A stretch of 64,000 nucleotides of DNA from Myotis daubentonii (GCF_963259705.1 NC_081846.1:92144641-92208640); one strand, 5' to 3'. Positions 12,784-24,900 are shown, counted from the first letter of the stretch. Numbers and translations are program-made. The notes: generated by a model from the letters alone, not told the origin.

Positions 12784-13194
12784 TTATTGAAGTTGATTTT
12801 TATTTTTATGCCTTTGTGATCTGAAAAAAATACTTGCTATGATTTCTATCCTCTTGAATTTGAAGAGACTTAGCCTGTGTTCTAATATATGGTCTATCTT
12901 TGAAAATGTCCCATATGAACTTCGGAAGAATATATATTCTGTAGCTTTGGGATAAAATGTTCTGAAGATGTCAATTAATTCCATCTGATCTTGTGAGTCA
13001 TTTAGGACTGATGTTTCTTTGCTGATTTTTTGTTTAGAGGATTTATCCACTGGTGTCAATGGGGTATTAAAGTCCCCTACTATGACCGTATTGCTGTCAA
13101 TCTCTCCCTTGATATCTTCCAGAAGTTTTTGTTTGTTTGTTTTTTGTTGTTGTTGTGTGTTTAATGTATTTGGGTGCTTCTTTATTGGGTGCAT
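12784..13194 (-). pseudogene. L1 ORF2 endonuclease remnant
   Basis: This frame carries APE-like endonuclease motifs: VGDFNTPL, TEYIFF and SKIDHIL. The terminal SDH catalytic motif is degraded to FFRSQRH. An overlapping frame at 13097-13342 holds the preceding part (GVAILISDKLD and VNIYAPN), so at least one frameshift separates the two. The enzyme nicks target DNA in active L1; this copy cannot. Confidence 0.85.
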
Positions 13195-13509
13195 ATATGT
13201 TTACTGGAGTTATATCCTCTTGTTGAATTGCTCCCTTTAGTATTATGAAATGGACTTCCTTATCTCTTGTTATGGCCTTCACTTTGAGGTCTAATTTGTC
13301 AGATATAAGTATTGCTACCCCAGCTTCTTTTTTCATTTCCATTTGTCTGAATAATTTTTTTCATCCATTCACTATCAGTCTGTGTGAGTCTTTTATTCTG
13401 AGGTGGGTCTTTTGTAGACAGAAGATAGATGGGTCATGTTTTCTTATCCATTCAGCTACCCTATCTTTTGATTGGAGCTTTTAATCCATTTACATTTAAT
13501 GTTATTATT

Positions 13510-13614
13510 TTTTTCACATTTTTTTTTATTGCTTAAAGTATTACAAAGGGTTTTACATATGTGTCCATTTTCACCCCCCGCCCTAGACAGTCCACTAGCC
13601 TCCCCTATTCCCCA
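13510..13614 (-). mobile_element. 5'-truncated L1 3' end with target duplication
   Basis: This 105-bp insert starts with a T-rich tail on the plus strand and contains 'attgcttaaagtattac', typical of the bat L1 3' terminus. It is flanked by perfect 14-bp repeats TTAATGTTATTATT at 13496-13509 and 13615-13628. It was inserted into the larger antisense L1, so it is younger than that copy. Confidence 0.85.
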
Positions 13615-13722
13615 TTAATGTTATTATTGATAGATGTTTTTTTGTTGCCATTTTTATTCTTTATGCCTGTGTTCCTTCTTCCCTTCCTATTTCTTCTTTT
13701 TTTACAGCAGTTCCTTTAGCAT

Positions 13723-14124
13723 TTATTTCATTGCTGGTTTGTTGGTAATAAACTCCCTTAGTCCTTTTTTATCTGTGAAGCTCCTGATTTCACCTTCAAT
13801 TTTGAATGATAGCCTTGTTGTGTATAGTATTCTTGTTTTCGGTCCCTTGCTTTGCATGACTTTGTATATTTCATTCCATTCCCTTCTGGCCTGATGTGCT
13901 TCTGTTGAGAAATCAGTTGATAGTCTAATGGGAGATCCCTTGTAGGTAACTTTCTGTCTCTCTCTGGCAGCCTTTAAGATTCTTACTTTGTCATTGGTGT
14001 TTACCAATTTAATTTTGATGTGTCTTGGTGTCAGTTTTTTGGGGCTCATCTTATTTGGGACTCTGTGAGCTTCTTGGACTTGTGTGAGTCTTTTCTCCCC
14101 AATATCAGGGAAGTTTTCTGTCAT
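13723..14124 (-). pseudogene. L1 ORF1 C-terminal (RNA-binding) remnant
   Basis: The 133-residue frame has the L1 ORF1p RRM and C-terminal-domain text (PKKLTPRHIKIKLVNTNDK, then RILKAARERQKVTYKG, then TEAHQARREWNEIYKVM). ORF1p is the L1 nucleic-acid chaperone. The coiled-coil half lies in a separate frame at 14246-14539, so the gene is broken between them. Confidence 0.85.
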
Positions 14125-14245
14125 TATTTCTTTGAGCAGGTTTTCTTTCCTTTGCTATGTTTCCTGTCCTTCTGGCACCCCTATTATGTGGATGTCGTTT
14201 TGTTTCACGGTGTCCCAAAGCTCCCTTAGGCTCTCCTCCTGCTTT

Positions 14246-14539
14246 TTAGTTTTTGTTGTTGTTGCTTGCTTGTTTGTTTGTTTGTTCCAGTTGCTGCTCT
14301 GCTTGGCTGTTTTTTCCTACCTTGTCTTCTAGCTCACTGATGTGGTCCTCAGCTTCTTCTTGTCTACTGTTGATGCTTTCTATTGTGTTCTTTATTGCGG
14401 CTGTGCCATTCTTCATTTCTTCTTGGTTCTTCATATCCTCTTGATTCTTACACATGTTGTTGAATTTGTCTTTCATCCTTTTCAGCATCTTTATGACCTT
14501 TGCTATGAATTCTTTCTCTGACAAATTGCTTGCTTCCAT
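14246..14539 (-). pseudogene. L1 ORF1 coiled-coil remnant
   Basis: The 97-residue frame begins MEASNLSEKEFIAKVIKML. A heptad-rich segment with many E, K and N residues (IESINSRQEEAEDHISELEDKV) follows. This is the trimerising part of ORF1p. It ends in a Q/N-rich run encoded by TTG/GTT simple repeats on the plus strand. Confidence 0.8.
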
Positions 14540-14639
14540 TTCATTTACTTCCTTTTCCTTGATCCCCCCTTTTCTTTCTTATGGAGGCTGTTTCTTTACA
14601 TATTTTCACTCCTCTCAGAGTGTCTTATTATGTTGCTCA

Positions 14640-15800
14640 CTCTCTACCACGTTGACCAAAAGGCACAAAACACAACTCAACAAGACACATCAAAGAGAGA
14701 ACAAAACACTAATGTGTTCATGACTCCAATAATCCCAAATAAAGGAGACCACTGGAGAAAAGAGGATTAGGGGAGGGAAAAGAGTGCAAAAATCATATTG
14801 AGAAAAGGATAAAAAGGAAGAGCGGAAAAAAAAGAAAAAAAAATAAGGGAAAAAATATACGTATATGGGGAGAACACTCCACAAAACAAACAACTAATCC
14901 AAAAAATGCAAACAACAATCACCCAGAAAACAAGGAGGGGAGCTGAATCTGAAGAGGCAGAGCTTATTTCCAGAAGAAAAGGGAAAGGTGAATGGGGGAA
15001 TGGCCATGATTTAGTATAGAGGAGTTAGAAAGAGAATGAGTGTATGAGAGGAAAAGTAAAAAACAAAATACTCAATAAAAACTAAAATAAGTTAAAATAA
15101 ATAAAAATAAAATAATAAAAATAATATTTAATAATAATAATAAAATATATTTTAAAACATATAAAAGAAAATTTATAGATATAAAAATAAAAAATAGTTC
15201 CCTTTCTTTAATCTATCTATATATTCATCTGTTTTTGGAAAAGGAGACTGGAGAGCAGATAGGCCTGAGTTTGGTGAGTGAAACTAATTAAGCTATTAGT
15301 AGAAGAAGAGAACAATTGTAGAGATGAAAAAAAAAAGAATAAAAAAAACAACAAACAAACCAACTACCAAACAACAACAACAAGAAAAAAAAATTGGCTA
15401 GGGATGAAAGGGAAAAGAGAGGATGCATGGGCTTGGAGTAGGGGAGAGGAAATTAGTTATATAAGGAAGCCAACAGAAACTACTATAATAGTAATGCATC
15501 AATAGAGCAGATAAAGAAGATCAATTGTTAACAAAGAGTCAAAAAGAAAGGAGAGGAAAAAAACTAAAGCAGTAACAGGAGAAAAGAAACAGGATGGAAA
15601 AGGGAGAAATGAGGAAAAAATAGTTGGCATAACGGAAAAAAATGAGATAGAGTATAATAATGTTTAAAAAATAAATATAGAATGTAGAACATTAATCCAA
15701 AAATAAATAAATAAATAAATAGTTAAAATAATAATAATAACAATAAAAAGTATAAAGAATAATAAAATAAAGAAAAGAGAAAAATTAGTTTCTTAAGTAA
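14640..15800 (-). other. A-rich segment of the L1 5' region
   Basis: The plus strand is strongly A-rich with AAT, AAAT and CAA simple repeats, for example near 15060-15200 and 15700-15790. It lies between ORF1 and the GC-rich 5' UTR of the same L1. No separate element boundary was seen. Confidence 0.55.
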
Positions 15801-17232
15801 AGGATAACAAAAAGTAGAAGTAGTGAAGTTCGTTCACTTCAGCTGAGTTTTAATGTCCTATGGGGACTGGTTTTAGACCCCTTTCTACTGTTCTGTCTGC
15901 CATGTCTCAGTTTCCTGTTAGGTAGTCAGCACTGTGTTGAAGTCCCCAGCGATCCACCGATCCTCTTTGTCAGATGCTACAGCCTTAGTGTCAGCCAGGC
16001 AGGACCAATCTGCCAGCTTTATCTGCCTGCCTGCTTTCAGTCTTATTTAGACAAGCGTCTATTTCTGACATGGCCTCTAGGTGGTGGCCTTTCTGTATTA
16101 GTTTCTGGGTCCAAATGATCCCTCAACCCAGTCCCCAGGGGCTCCCTGGGGGTATTTAGAATCTTTGTTTCCCTGCCGAGCTCAAGGCTGGGTGCAGCTG
16201 CACTGCTAGGAGGGGTCTGGTCTTCAGGAGAAAAATGGCTGTTCAGGAGTGGAGGAACAGACTATCCCAGAGCTGGCTTCCTGATCATCTCTCCCTATTT
16301 GCTCCCTAGCTTCCACAAAACCACCTTCCCCTGCATTGCAGCCTCAGTGCGTATTTGTAATTGAAAGTCCCTGTGCACTGGATTTAGTGAGGAAAAGCAA
16401 GGAAAATATAAAGACAGTGACCACATCGCTGCATGTCTCTCTACCCCGGCACTGTGTGGCCCGTGCAGAACTTCAGGCTGCCTTTCTGGGCGCAGCCTCC
16501 CATGGCTGTTGGCTTAGATCTAGAGTCCCCGGCTGCCAGAAGCCCTGTGGGACCCCTGTCCACAGTCGAGCACTACAGTGGAATGTGGATTTGGTGCAGT
16601 GAAGTCTCCCTCTGAGACTCTAGTCCTGGCTGCATGTGTTTCTCCCTCCAGCCCAGATCCCTGAGCCCACCTCTCTCCAGGCAACCTCTGATCTTTCCAT
16701 CCACTGATTGTCTCACCAGCTGTGTTTAATTCTCCAGTTCCAGGTGGATGTTATTCGATTCAGCTGTTTCTTCTATCGGCTCCATGAGAAGGCGCAGGAC
16801 CCATCCACCTATTCAGCAGCCACCTTGTCTCCCCCTGGACAACCTTTTCAGGAGCCTGTGGCCGGGGAGACTGGAGTTGCGGTGTTTGTGGGTTCGCAGC
16901 CGAGGCAGCTGGTCCCTGGCCTGTGTGGCTGTAGTGTCCTGGGTGGTGTTTGAGGTCTCCCTGGTTGTAGGTGAGGCTGGGCTCCCGGTCACAGACACTC
17001 TTCCCTTCAAGATGGCGCGGTCTCTATGGCAGAGCTGGCCGCTCCAGGAGAGATATCAGCGGTAGAGGCTGCCTGGCCAGGGGAGCCTGGTCCATCAGCC
17101 CTCAATAGTCCTGACTGTCCCTCACTCACACACATGCCCCACACATCCACGCACTCCCCTTTCACTCCCTCCCTCACTCACCCTCTCTCCTCACTGCCGT
17201 CCTTTCCACTGCCGTCTTGGATCTCTCCTCCT

Positions 17233-17894
17233 TATTTTCTGTTATATATCTTTGTGAGATAGTTGGATGCACAGAATTTCTCTATTTGCTTTTTGTAGTG
17301 TCTAGAGGGCACTACTAATTTAGCACTAATTTATTACTAAACTGAATTCTCAACTTGGAAGGTTTTGAAACTTCCAGGTTGTAAATACAACCTGATGACT
17401 GATTTATTTCAAATTCTGAGTCACATTCTATTCCCCATTCTTTATCAAAATATTACACTTTTCAAGTTGCTTGCTTTCATCTGGGGATATATTTTCTTCA
17501 TTATTTCAATGAGACAGAACTCTTTGGTACCCCCATTTTATTTTAAAGGAATTATTATTTGACTCTCCACCTTGTATAAGGCCTAGAATTGCCATTTACT
17601 CCCTGTTTCTCTATGAGTCTGAAGATCAAAGTTCAGGTCTGCCTGGCAAATGTATGCCTGACATGAAACCCAACTCCTGACTTCAGTTTGCTATGCTAGG
17701 TTTCTGGCCTCGCTTGGTCCTTGTTCTAAAATTTCTTTGCCTTCTCCTCCCATTTACTGTGCATTTCAGAGATTTTAAAATAGCCATATCCAGTCTTTTC
17801 AAGTCATATTTAGAAGGTGGATGTTAACTTTCTGAGGAAATATTGTTAGGCATTAAAAACACAGTTTTCCTTACTCCTCACAAGAATCTTCTGT
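17233..17894. other. Unique DNA, nothing recognised
   Basis: This stretch just beyond the L1 5' end has mixed base composition. No long frame, repeat or RNA gene could be supported. Confidence 0.4.
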
Positions 17895-18045
17895 TATTGG
17901 ACAATGACATTAGTTATTAAAATTCCAATTTTCAAAGCTAGAAAACTTAAGCACATAGAATTAAGTAATACCCCTGTAAGCTGCTTAGTAAGTGGTAACA
18001 TTATAACTCAAGTCCTTCTAGTATACATGCCTATATTCTTTAAAA
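17895..18045 (-). mobile_element. MIR SINE, antisense
   Basis: Inverse MIR text: 'tttcaaagctagaaaacttaagcac', a 'gtaagctgcttagtaagtgg' core, then 'ataactcaagtcc'. It is diverged, as expected of an ancient mammalian repeat. Confidence 0.55.
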
Positions 18046-18059
18046 CACTAACCTAGATT

Positions 18060-18262
18060 TGAATATTGGATCAATAAGTAACATGCTGTGTAACTTGTGA
18101 ATTTTCTCACCTGTAAAATTGGGGAAGTAACACCTATCATATAAGGTTGTTTAATACTTAAATCAGATAATTTATGCTGGAGTGCATGTGATAATATATG
18201 TAAATCATTTAGCAGACAACCTAACACTAAACACTAAATAATTACTATATAAGTAATAGCAA
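18060..18262 (+). mobile_element. MIR SINE, sense
   Basis: MIR-like sequence: 'ctgtgtaacttgtgaattttctcacctgtaaaattggggaagtaa', then 'ggttgtttaatacttaaatcag', ending near 'aacactaaataattac'. Confidence 0.6.
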
Positions 18263-18564
18263 TAAATGTGTGTGTAATATATGTAATATTTAAATATGTA
18301 TAAATTTGCAATTTAACTCATAATTGTGCTATTAGTTGCTATGTAAGTGTTTGTTGAATTAATGGATATAAATGAGGAATAAATTAACCTACGGAATTAT
18401 TTACAATAATAGCCCTCTTAGTTAAATATGGCATGCTGCCTTAACTGTTTCCATGCTTCTTAGGCATTGGAAAATCTATGACCTAGAATTCAGTTCAGAA
18501 TATTTATGTTCTTAAGAGCAGTTAGAACCTTTTTTTTCTTTTTCAAAAAATTGTGTTACATTTA
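18263..18564. other. AT-rich unique DNA
   Basis: No gene or named repeat was recognised between two MIRs. Confidence 0.35.
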
Positions 18565-18800
18565 GAAAGAATGTGGTCAAGTGGTCTCAGTAATTGAAAG
18601 TTGATTTGGAAGCCTGATCTCAACATTGGGTATCAGTGCTTCTGTAAGCAAGTCACTTAACCTTGCTGTTCAAGTGTTTTTGTCTGTAAAATATGGAAAA
18701 ACACTTACTTATCCCTCAGGAAATGTGAATATTTCTAAAAATAATTGTGTTAGAAAGTGCTTTGTAAGTGGTGACATTATATGACACCTGAAATAACAAA
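18565..18800 (+). mobile_element. MIR SINE, sense
   Basis: Good MIR order: 'ggaagcctgatctcaac', then 'gcaagtcacttaaccttgctg', 'gtctgtaaaatatgg' and 'agaaagtgctttgtaagtgg'. Confidence 0.7.
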
Positions 18801-20245
18801 AATGAATTATTATTATTTTCTTTCTAATCCCACTGGCATTAATGAAGGTTGTGGAAAATCTGTGGTGTTCAAAAGCCAAAAAGCAGGCTTCTCAGGAAAA
18901 TTTTACTATTAATGACGTAAAACTAGTTGGTTCCTCATGAAGTTCTCTGCCAATTAAACAAAAAGTTAAGACACTTTTGTGGATAAAGGAAACTACCCCT
19001 TTTATGCAGGGTTTCCTGGGAAGAGCCTACCAGGGTGACTCTAATAATAATTACACCAGAATGTTCAGAATTTTTCCCTAGAAATATATTTGACTTGAGA
19101 AAATACCAGGACATTTAAAAAGTTTGAAAAACTACCATTACAATAAATCTGCTGAAGCTAAAATTTATTTCTGGAGTCTTCCATAAGAAAAATAAAATGA
19201 AATAAAGGCATGGAGTTCCTATAGATCAGTTTGCATAGGGCCATTTGTATTTGTTATCACAAGACTGGGACACAGCTTCCACCTGCACATTTACATGCTT
19301 GCACTAACCACTCTGTCCTGTCTGACCACAGTCCAGTGGAAAGCCAGAGACCTCTGAGTGAGGAAGCAATTAGAATCTATTAGAAAGAGGCGGGAACAAG
19401 CACACAGTTATCATACCAGGACCTGGAAATCATGACTGGGGGAGAACAGAGGCGATCCAGCTCGGGGAGACAGCTACATACATTGGGATGGAAAGGAGAA
19501 AGGGCGCAGGTGTGTACACTCCAGAACTTGCGTTGTTCCCGTATGTGCAGGTTGTGCTGGGATATCTCCATGCCCAAGAGTCAGAACCTTCTTGCATTTT
19601 CCTTACACAACCATTGCAAACAATCCAGGAAACATCAGAGAGGGGGGTGGGTGGGGAGGGCGTTAGACCTTCATGAGTACTCCATCTTCATTGTCCAGAC
19701 TCCTTGTTGATAATATAACTGAAGGAAAGAGCTCATTAAAACACCCAGGCCAGTAGCTCCTCCTGAAACAGCCTTTAAATGTAATCAGTGAGCACAATGC
19801 AATCAAGACAGAGCAATTCTGATACCTTGGCTCCAGTTCGCATCTCTTGAGGACTTTATACTAGGCGGCAGCCATTTTTCTGAGACTGACTCTGACTGAG
19901 ATCCTGAAGCTCTCTGAGTCTTCCACATTTACACCTAACAGTGATTATAATACCAGCAGAAGTCCAAGAAACAAAAACCCTTTACTCAAGTCATGATTTC
20001 TCCTGCCATTTACTATATGTTCTTTGCTTTTTATTATTTAAGGAAACATAGTCTTTAACCGGAAAACATTAGCAGGTGTTGCAAAATATTTCAGGAATGG
20101 TGAAAATACCCACATGGCTGGCTATAGACTAGCAGGGAGCTCCTTCCTCTTGCTGCAGACCAGACTTGAAGCTAAACTGCAGAGTATTCGGCTTGAAGAA
20201 ACAGTCGAAAAATAGCTGATCCAAAATATTGTGAATGGGGAGCAG
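18801..20245. other. Unique DNA, no gene recognised
   Basis: Some parts have mixed composition (19380-19680) and the short frames show no recognisable domain. From about 20090 the sequence may be the 5' UTR of the sense L1 that continues beyond the LTR at 21021. Confidence 0.35.
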
Positions 20246-20251
20246 GGAGAG

Positions 20252-21020
20252 TGCCGGGATCCAACCCCAGCAGGTCCAGGGGTTCCCAAAGGCGTAGACG
20301 GAGTAGGCGAAGAAGGAAGGACACGGAGACAGTGTTCAGTTGATCAGCAGCCTTGCCAGGATCTCTAGCCACAATCTCCAGCCAAGTTCTGTGTCCATGT
20401 TCTCTTGCTAGGTTCTCCAGCCAGGTTCCCCAGGCTCTCCAGCCAGGTTCTGTAGCCATGTTTCCTCGCTAGGTTCTCCAGCCAGGTTCTGTCTGAGATC
20501 TCCAGCCAGTTTCGGTCACCAGGTTCTAGTCAGGTTCTCTTGCCATATTTCTGTAGTCAGGTTCAGTCCAGGATCTTTTGCCATGTTCTCTCCAGCGAAG
20601 TTCTTCTGTCTATAGGTTCTGTGTAGGTTCTGTCTTCTGAGTTCTGACTTCTAAGTTCTGTGTTCTAAGTTCTGTCTCTTTCTGTCTTGTTACATCTGTA
20701 TTTATACCAGTTGATTCAATCCTATCAATCTCTATTACAAAGGTTAGGGCGTTTCTTATCTCCATTCCAGGGAGTAAAGATTACGTAGCTTAAGCATGAT
20801 TGTTCGTAGTTAAAGTGATTAATTACCCGCCTGGCACTTAGTTGAGGGGTTTTATTACCTCCCTAACTTCAGGGGAAAATCCTTACCTGGGGATTCAACC
20901 TTTCTCGGAGAGGTGACCTTGGTTAAAACACAGCACCAAGAAGGTGAGCAAACATATTAAGAACCGTATGCCATATATGCCAGGTCCCTTGAAACAGCAC
21001 GGATGGACCGGCTTCCGGCA
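20252..21020 (-). mobile_element. Solo LTR of a class II (ERVK-like) endogenous retrovirus
   Basis: The 769-bp element is bounded by inverted TGCCGG...CCGGCA ends. A 6-bp target duplication GGAGAG flanks it (20246-20251 and 21021-21026). A 6-bp duplication and a TG...CA LTR fit class II (betaretrovirus-like) elements. On the minus strand a TATAAATA box lies at 20699-20706, and the LTR ends GGGTTGGATCCCGGCA. Downstream of the TATA box is a run of short repeats built on AGAACCTGGCTGGAG-type units. No internal viral genes adjoin it, so it is a recombinant solo LTR. The class is inferred from the ends and duplication length. Confidence 0.85.
20400..20560 (-). repeat. Degenerate ~20-bp tandem repeat inside the LTR
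   Basis: Units of roughly 'ggttctccagccaggttct' recur irregularly across this part. Looser AGGTTCT and AAGTTCTG repeats continue to about 20690. It lies between the TATA box and the LTR end on the minus strand. Confidence 0.7.
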
Positions 21021-23309
21021 GGAGAGGGGACAGAATAAGCTGTGGAGAGAGTGAGTCAACTTGTGCAGCTACTGTGCAGTTGCCTGGCTAGGAAGCTGGT
21101 GGGATGGTGTGGCAGCACAGCCCTGCCCCTGGGACCGTGAAGTCTGAGTCCCATGCAGCTATTCCAATCCAGAACACTAGAGAAGGGAAGGGGAGCCCAC
21201 ATAGCATCGGGCAGTGGGAATCAGTGGTGATTTGTTCCACCTGGGAGACTCAGACCACACTATTCCAAGGAAAGAGTGATTGTTTTGTTACAATAACAGC
21301 CTTGGAATTGTACCCTGATCTTAGTCTGAGGGAAGGGCCGCAGGCATAACTTAGGCCAGTGGAAGGGTCTGACCTATGCACTCAGCTGTGAATCAGAGCA
21401 CACCTGTATTCTCTGAAAGAGCTTTTGGCAGAGAGCAGGGCAGGGGATGGACAGTGTGCCCAGGAAAGAGGATCAGCCCTCCCCACTCAAGCGTGGGAAA
21501 GGTACCCTTTCTGCCAGCCACAGAACAGCTGGTCTGGCACCACCTGGCTGCAACCTGAGGCAAGGAGGGACAGCTTTGGGCTGGAAAGTTGTGCCAGTGC
21601 AGCTGGGTCTGGGGTTGTGGTGGACTCAGACATTTGGCCTGGTTGGAGCCTAAGCAGTGGCCCTGCCCACTGGGGACAGGTTGAGCTGAAATATTGGAGT
21701 ACCAAGTAGGGCTGTGTTAAAAAAAAATTGTATCCCCTCCTGCTTGGGGTGACAATGAGGGGGTGCCAGTGAGCCAGGCAGAGCTGAGGCATTGGAAGAA
21801 GAGGAAGTGCCCAGGCTCCCCTCCTGCAAGCTATGGGCACACCCCAATATGAATCTGACTAAACCACCTTGTCCAGGACCCAGTACCCCCACAGAGCCCA
21901 GTTCCATGGGGGAAGGGAGAGCATCTCAGAACAGGGACATAAAAGTGTGAGACCCAAAGCAGATACGGCCTCTGGGCTATGGAGGCTCTGCCTGCTGGAC
22001 TACTTAGGCCTCCTCCCTGCCATGCTTCTAGAACATTGCCCTAGGTCAGGCAGGGATGATGACACACATGGGATTTCACCGGAGAACCTATCAGAAGGCC
22101 CAGGACAGACACACAAAGGGGTCAGATTTAACATCGGAGCAAAATCCAGCAAGCTCCACAGATAGATACAAAGGATTTCTTTTTTCTTTTCTTCTTTCAT
22201 ATTATTTTATTTCTCTCTTTCGTTTTATTCTATTCTTTTTTTCTTTTTTAATATATTTTTCTTTTATCTTTTCTTTTCCTATTCTATGTTTTATTTTATT
22301 TATTATAGAAAATCTGTGGGCTGGGCCCATCCATGAATGGGACAACAGCAATGAAGACCCAAATACAAGAGGAGGGCTCACATAACCCAAAAAGGGACAT
22401 TCCTAGATTATCCAGCTTAGATGAACAAGGATACTACACCACTGGGTTCCATGAGAAAGCCACCCTACCAAGCCTGGGAGGGTGGGGGCATAGCAGTCTT
22501 ATACAATACACAGAAACAAATATAGATAAACAGAAAAAATGGGGAAACAAGAAACTGGCCCCAAATGAAGGAAGAGGCAGAATCTCTAGAAAAAGAGCTA
22601 AGTGGAATGAAGGCAAGCAATTTATCAGAAACAGAGTATAAAGCAATGAGTTTTAGAATGCTCAACGGCATGAAAAAGAACATAGAAACTATGAAAAACA
22701 ACTAGCCAGAAATGAAGAAGGATATGGCTAAAATAAAAATACCCTAGAAGTAATTAGAAGCAGAGGATTGAATCAGAAAATTAGAAGACAAGGTAGAAAA
22801 AAATTATTCAGTTAGAGCAGCAAAAAATAATAACACTTAAAAAGCATGAAGATAGTTTAAGGGAACTTTGCAGGAGCATGGAATGGAACAATATCCACAT
22901 CATAGGAGTACCAAAGTAAGAAAAAAGTGAGCAAGTGCGAGAGAACCGATTTGAAGAAAAACTTACTGAAAACTTCCCTAACCTGGTCAAGGAAAAAGTC
23001 ACCCAAGTTCAGGAAGTACAGAGAATCACAATTTAAGAAAAACCCAAGAGACCCACACCAAGACATGCCTTAATTAAAATGGCAAATGTTAAAGACAAAG
23101 AGAGAAACTTAAGGGCAGCAAGAGAAAGATGGTCATTACCTAAATGGGAACTCCCATAAGGCCATCAGCTGATTTCTCAGCAGAAATACTACAGGCCAGA
23201 AGGGAATAGTATGAAATACTCAAAATAATGAAATGCAAGAATCTAAAACTAAGACTATCTTATCCAGAAACGATGAAATTAAAGATGAAATAAAGAGCTT
23301 CCCAAGACA

Positions 23310-23331
23310 AAAAAAAAAAAAAAAAAAAAGA
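23310..23331. repeat. Poly(A) run
   Basis: An uninterrupted A run of about 20 lies within the sense L1, at the end of the ORF1-like part. Confidence 0.85.
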
Positions 23332-24303
23332 GGAGGGGGCAGGGGGAAAGGCTGAAGAAGTTTATTACTACCCAACTAGCATTACAAGAAATGCTAAAGG
23401 GACTATTGTAAGAAGAAGGAATATATAGAGAGAAACATAGGCATAAAGAATAATGGCAATATAAGTACCTATCAATAATAACTTTAAATGTAAATGGAAT
23501 AAATGATCCAATAAAAAGACAAAAGGTAGCTGAATGGTTGAGAAAATATGGATCCATATATACATTGTTTACAAGAGATCCACCTTAGAATAAAAGACTC
23601 ACACAGACTGAAAGTGAAGAGATAGAAAAAAAAATTTCCATGCAAATGAAAATTTTAAAAAGGTGAAAGTAGCAATACTTATATCTGACAAAATAGACTT
23701 CAAAACAAATGCCATAAGAGAGACAAAGAAGGTCACTACATAATACTAAAGGGACCTATCCAACAAGAGGATATGCATCCAGTATAGGAGCACCTAAATA
23801 TATATAAAAAACTCATGAAGGCCTTTAAGGGAGATATTGATGGCAATACAGTCATAGTATGGGATTTTAACACCCAACTAACATCACTGGATAGATCTTC
23901 CAGGCAAAAATGGAAACAGTGATCTTAAATGACACACTAGATCAGATTGACATTTACAGAACATTTCATACAAAGTAGCAGGATATACATTATTCTCAAA
24001 TGCACATGGAACATAATTGTTTACAAGTTCAAGACAATTAAAATTTTATTAAGCAGCTTATTAGATTAAAATGGCATGAAACTAGAAATCAAAAATAATA
24101 AAAATACTCAAAAATATTGAAACACATGGAGGCCAAATGGCTTGCTATTAAGCAACGAATGAGTCACCAATGAGATCAAGGAAGAAATAAAAAATCTACC
24201 TGTAAATAAATGAAATGAAACTATCCTGTCAGTGGGATACGTGAAAGCAGTCCTGACAGGGATGTTCATAGCACTACAGGCCTACCTAAAGAAACAAAGA
24301 AAA

Positions 24304-24763
24304 TCTATAATAATAAAAGCATAATATGCAAATCGACCGAACAATTGAACAGCAGAATGACCATCTGAATGACCTCCTGGATGACCACGCTATGACACGA
24401 ACTGTCACCACGCCAGCCAAGGTGGGTGCAAAACACTTATTTCCCATGGTTGGGGGGCCCACCATCACTCCACGATCACCTCAAAGAGGGAGGCCCAGGC
24501 TATCCTGTGGCGGCGCTGTGGCAGGTTGGTGGGGCCTCCCTCTGTGGGGGCGATCCATCATGGAGCCTCGGCTGGATCACGGAGCCCCATAATCAATCAC
24601 ACCATGGAGGGAGGCCCAGGCTACATGGCCAGCAGCCCTATGGTGAGTGGGGGGCCTCCCCATGTGGAGAAATTGATCATGGGTCTCCCAGACTTTGAGA
24701 GGGTGCAGGCTGGGCTGAGGAACCCCCATCTCGAGTTCAGAATTTCGTGCACCAGGCCTCTAG
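24304..24763 (+). mobile_element. Helitron in the sense L1
   Basis: It starts TCTATAATAATAAAAGC after host A. It ends with GAATTTCGTGCACCAGGCCT and CTAG at 24760-24763. The body has internal repeats of the 'ggaggcccaggcta' type. L1 sequence continues directly on both sides. Confidence 0.9.
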
Positions 24764-24900
24764 TCTCTAATAAATGATTTAACCCAACAACCAAAAGAAT
24801 CATAAGGAGAACAAGAAAAGCCCAGAATACATAGAAGGAAGGACATGATAAAGATCAGTGGAAATGTAGACAAGGCCTTTCCTCAAGTATCTAATATGGT

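Larger units (their letters stand above)
9151..17232 (-). mobile_element. Nearly full-length LINE-1, antisense
   Basis: This is the most complete L1 in the window. On the plus strand it reads: 3' UTR with bat-type C-rich text (9151-10000), ORF2 (about 10000-13490), ORF1 (about 13690-14560), an A-rich 5' segment (14640-15800) and a GC-rich 5' UTR (15840-17232). Read on the minus strand, the 5' end is GGAGGAGAGATCCAAGACGG, close to the L1 start with its YY1-like CAAGATGGC motif. CTTATCTTTTCT at the 3' side and CTTATTTTCT at the 5' side may be a target duplication with a 2-bp gap. Frames are broken, so it is very probably inactive. A Ves SINE and an L1 3' end were inserted later. Confidence 0.85.
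21021..24900 (+). mobile_element. LINE-1, sense: 5' UTR, ORF1 and start of ORF2
   Basis: The GC-rich 5' UTR covers about 21030-22150. ORF1 follows at about 22520-23320 ('agaaagtcacccaagttcagg'-type text near 23000). ORF2 endonuclease text starts near 23480 ('aactttaaatgtaaatgga') and reaches about 24300. After a Helitron, ORF2 text resumes until about 24900. Many stops break the frames. The copy lacks RT and a 3' end here, so it is 3'-incomplete or rearranged. Confidence 0.75.

Noticed and set aside
16336..17262. Possible CpG-island gene promoter
   Set aside because: The GC-rich sequence is the 5' UTR of the antisense L1, ending at its start motif; no adjoining gene.
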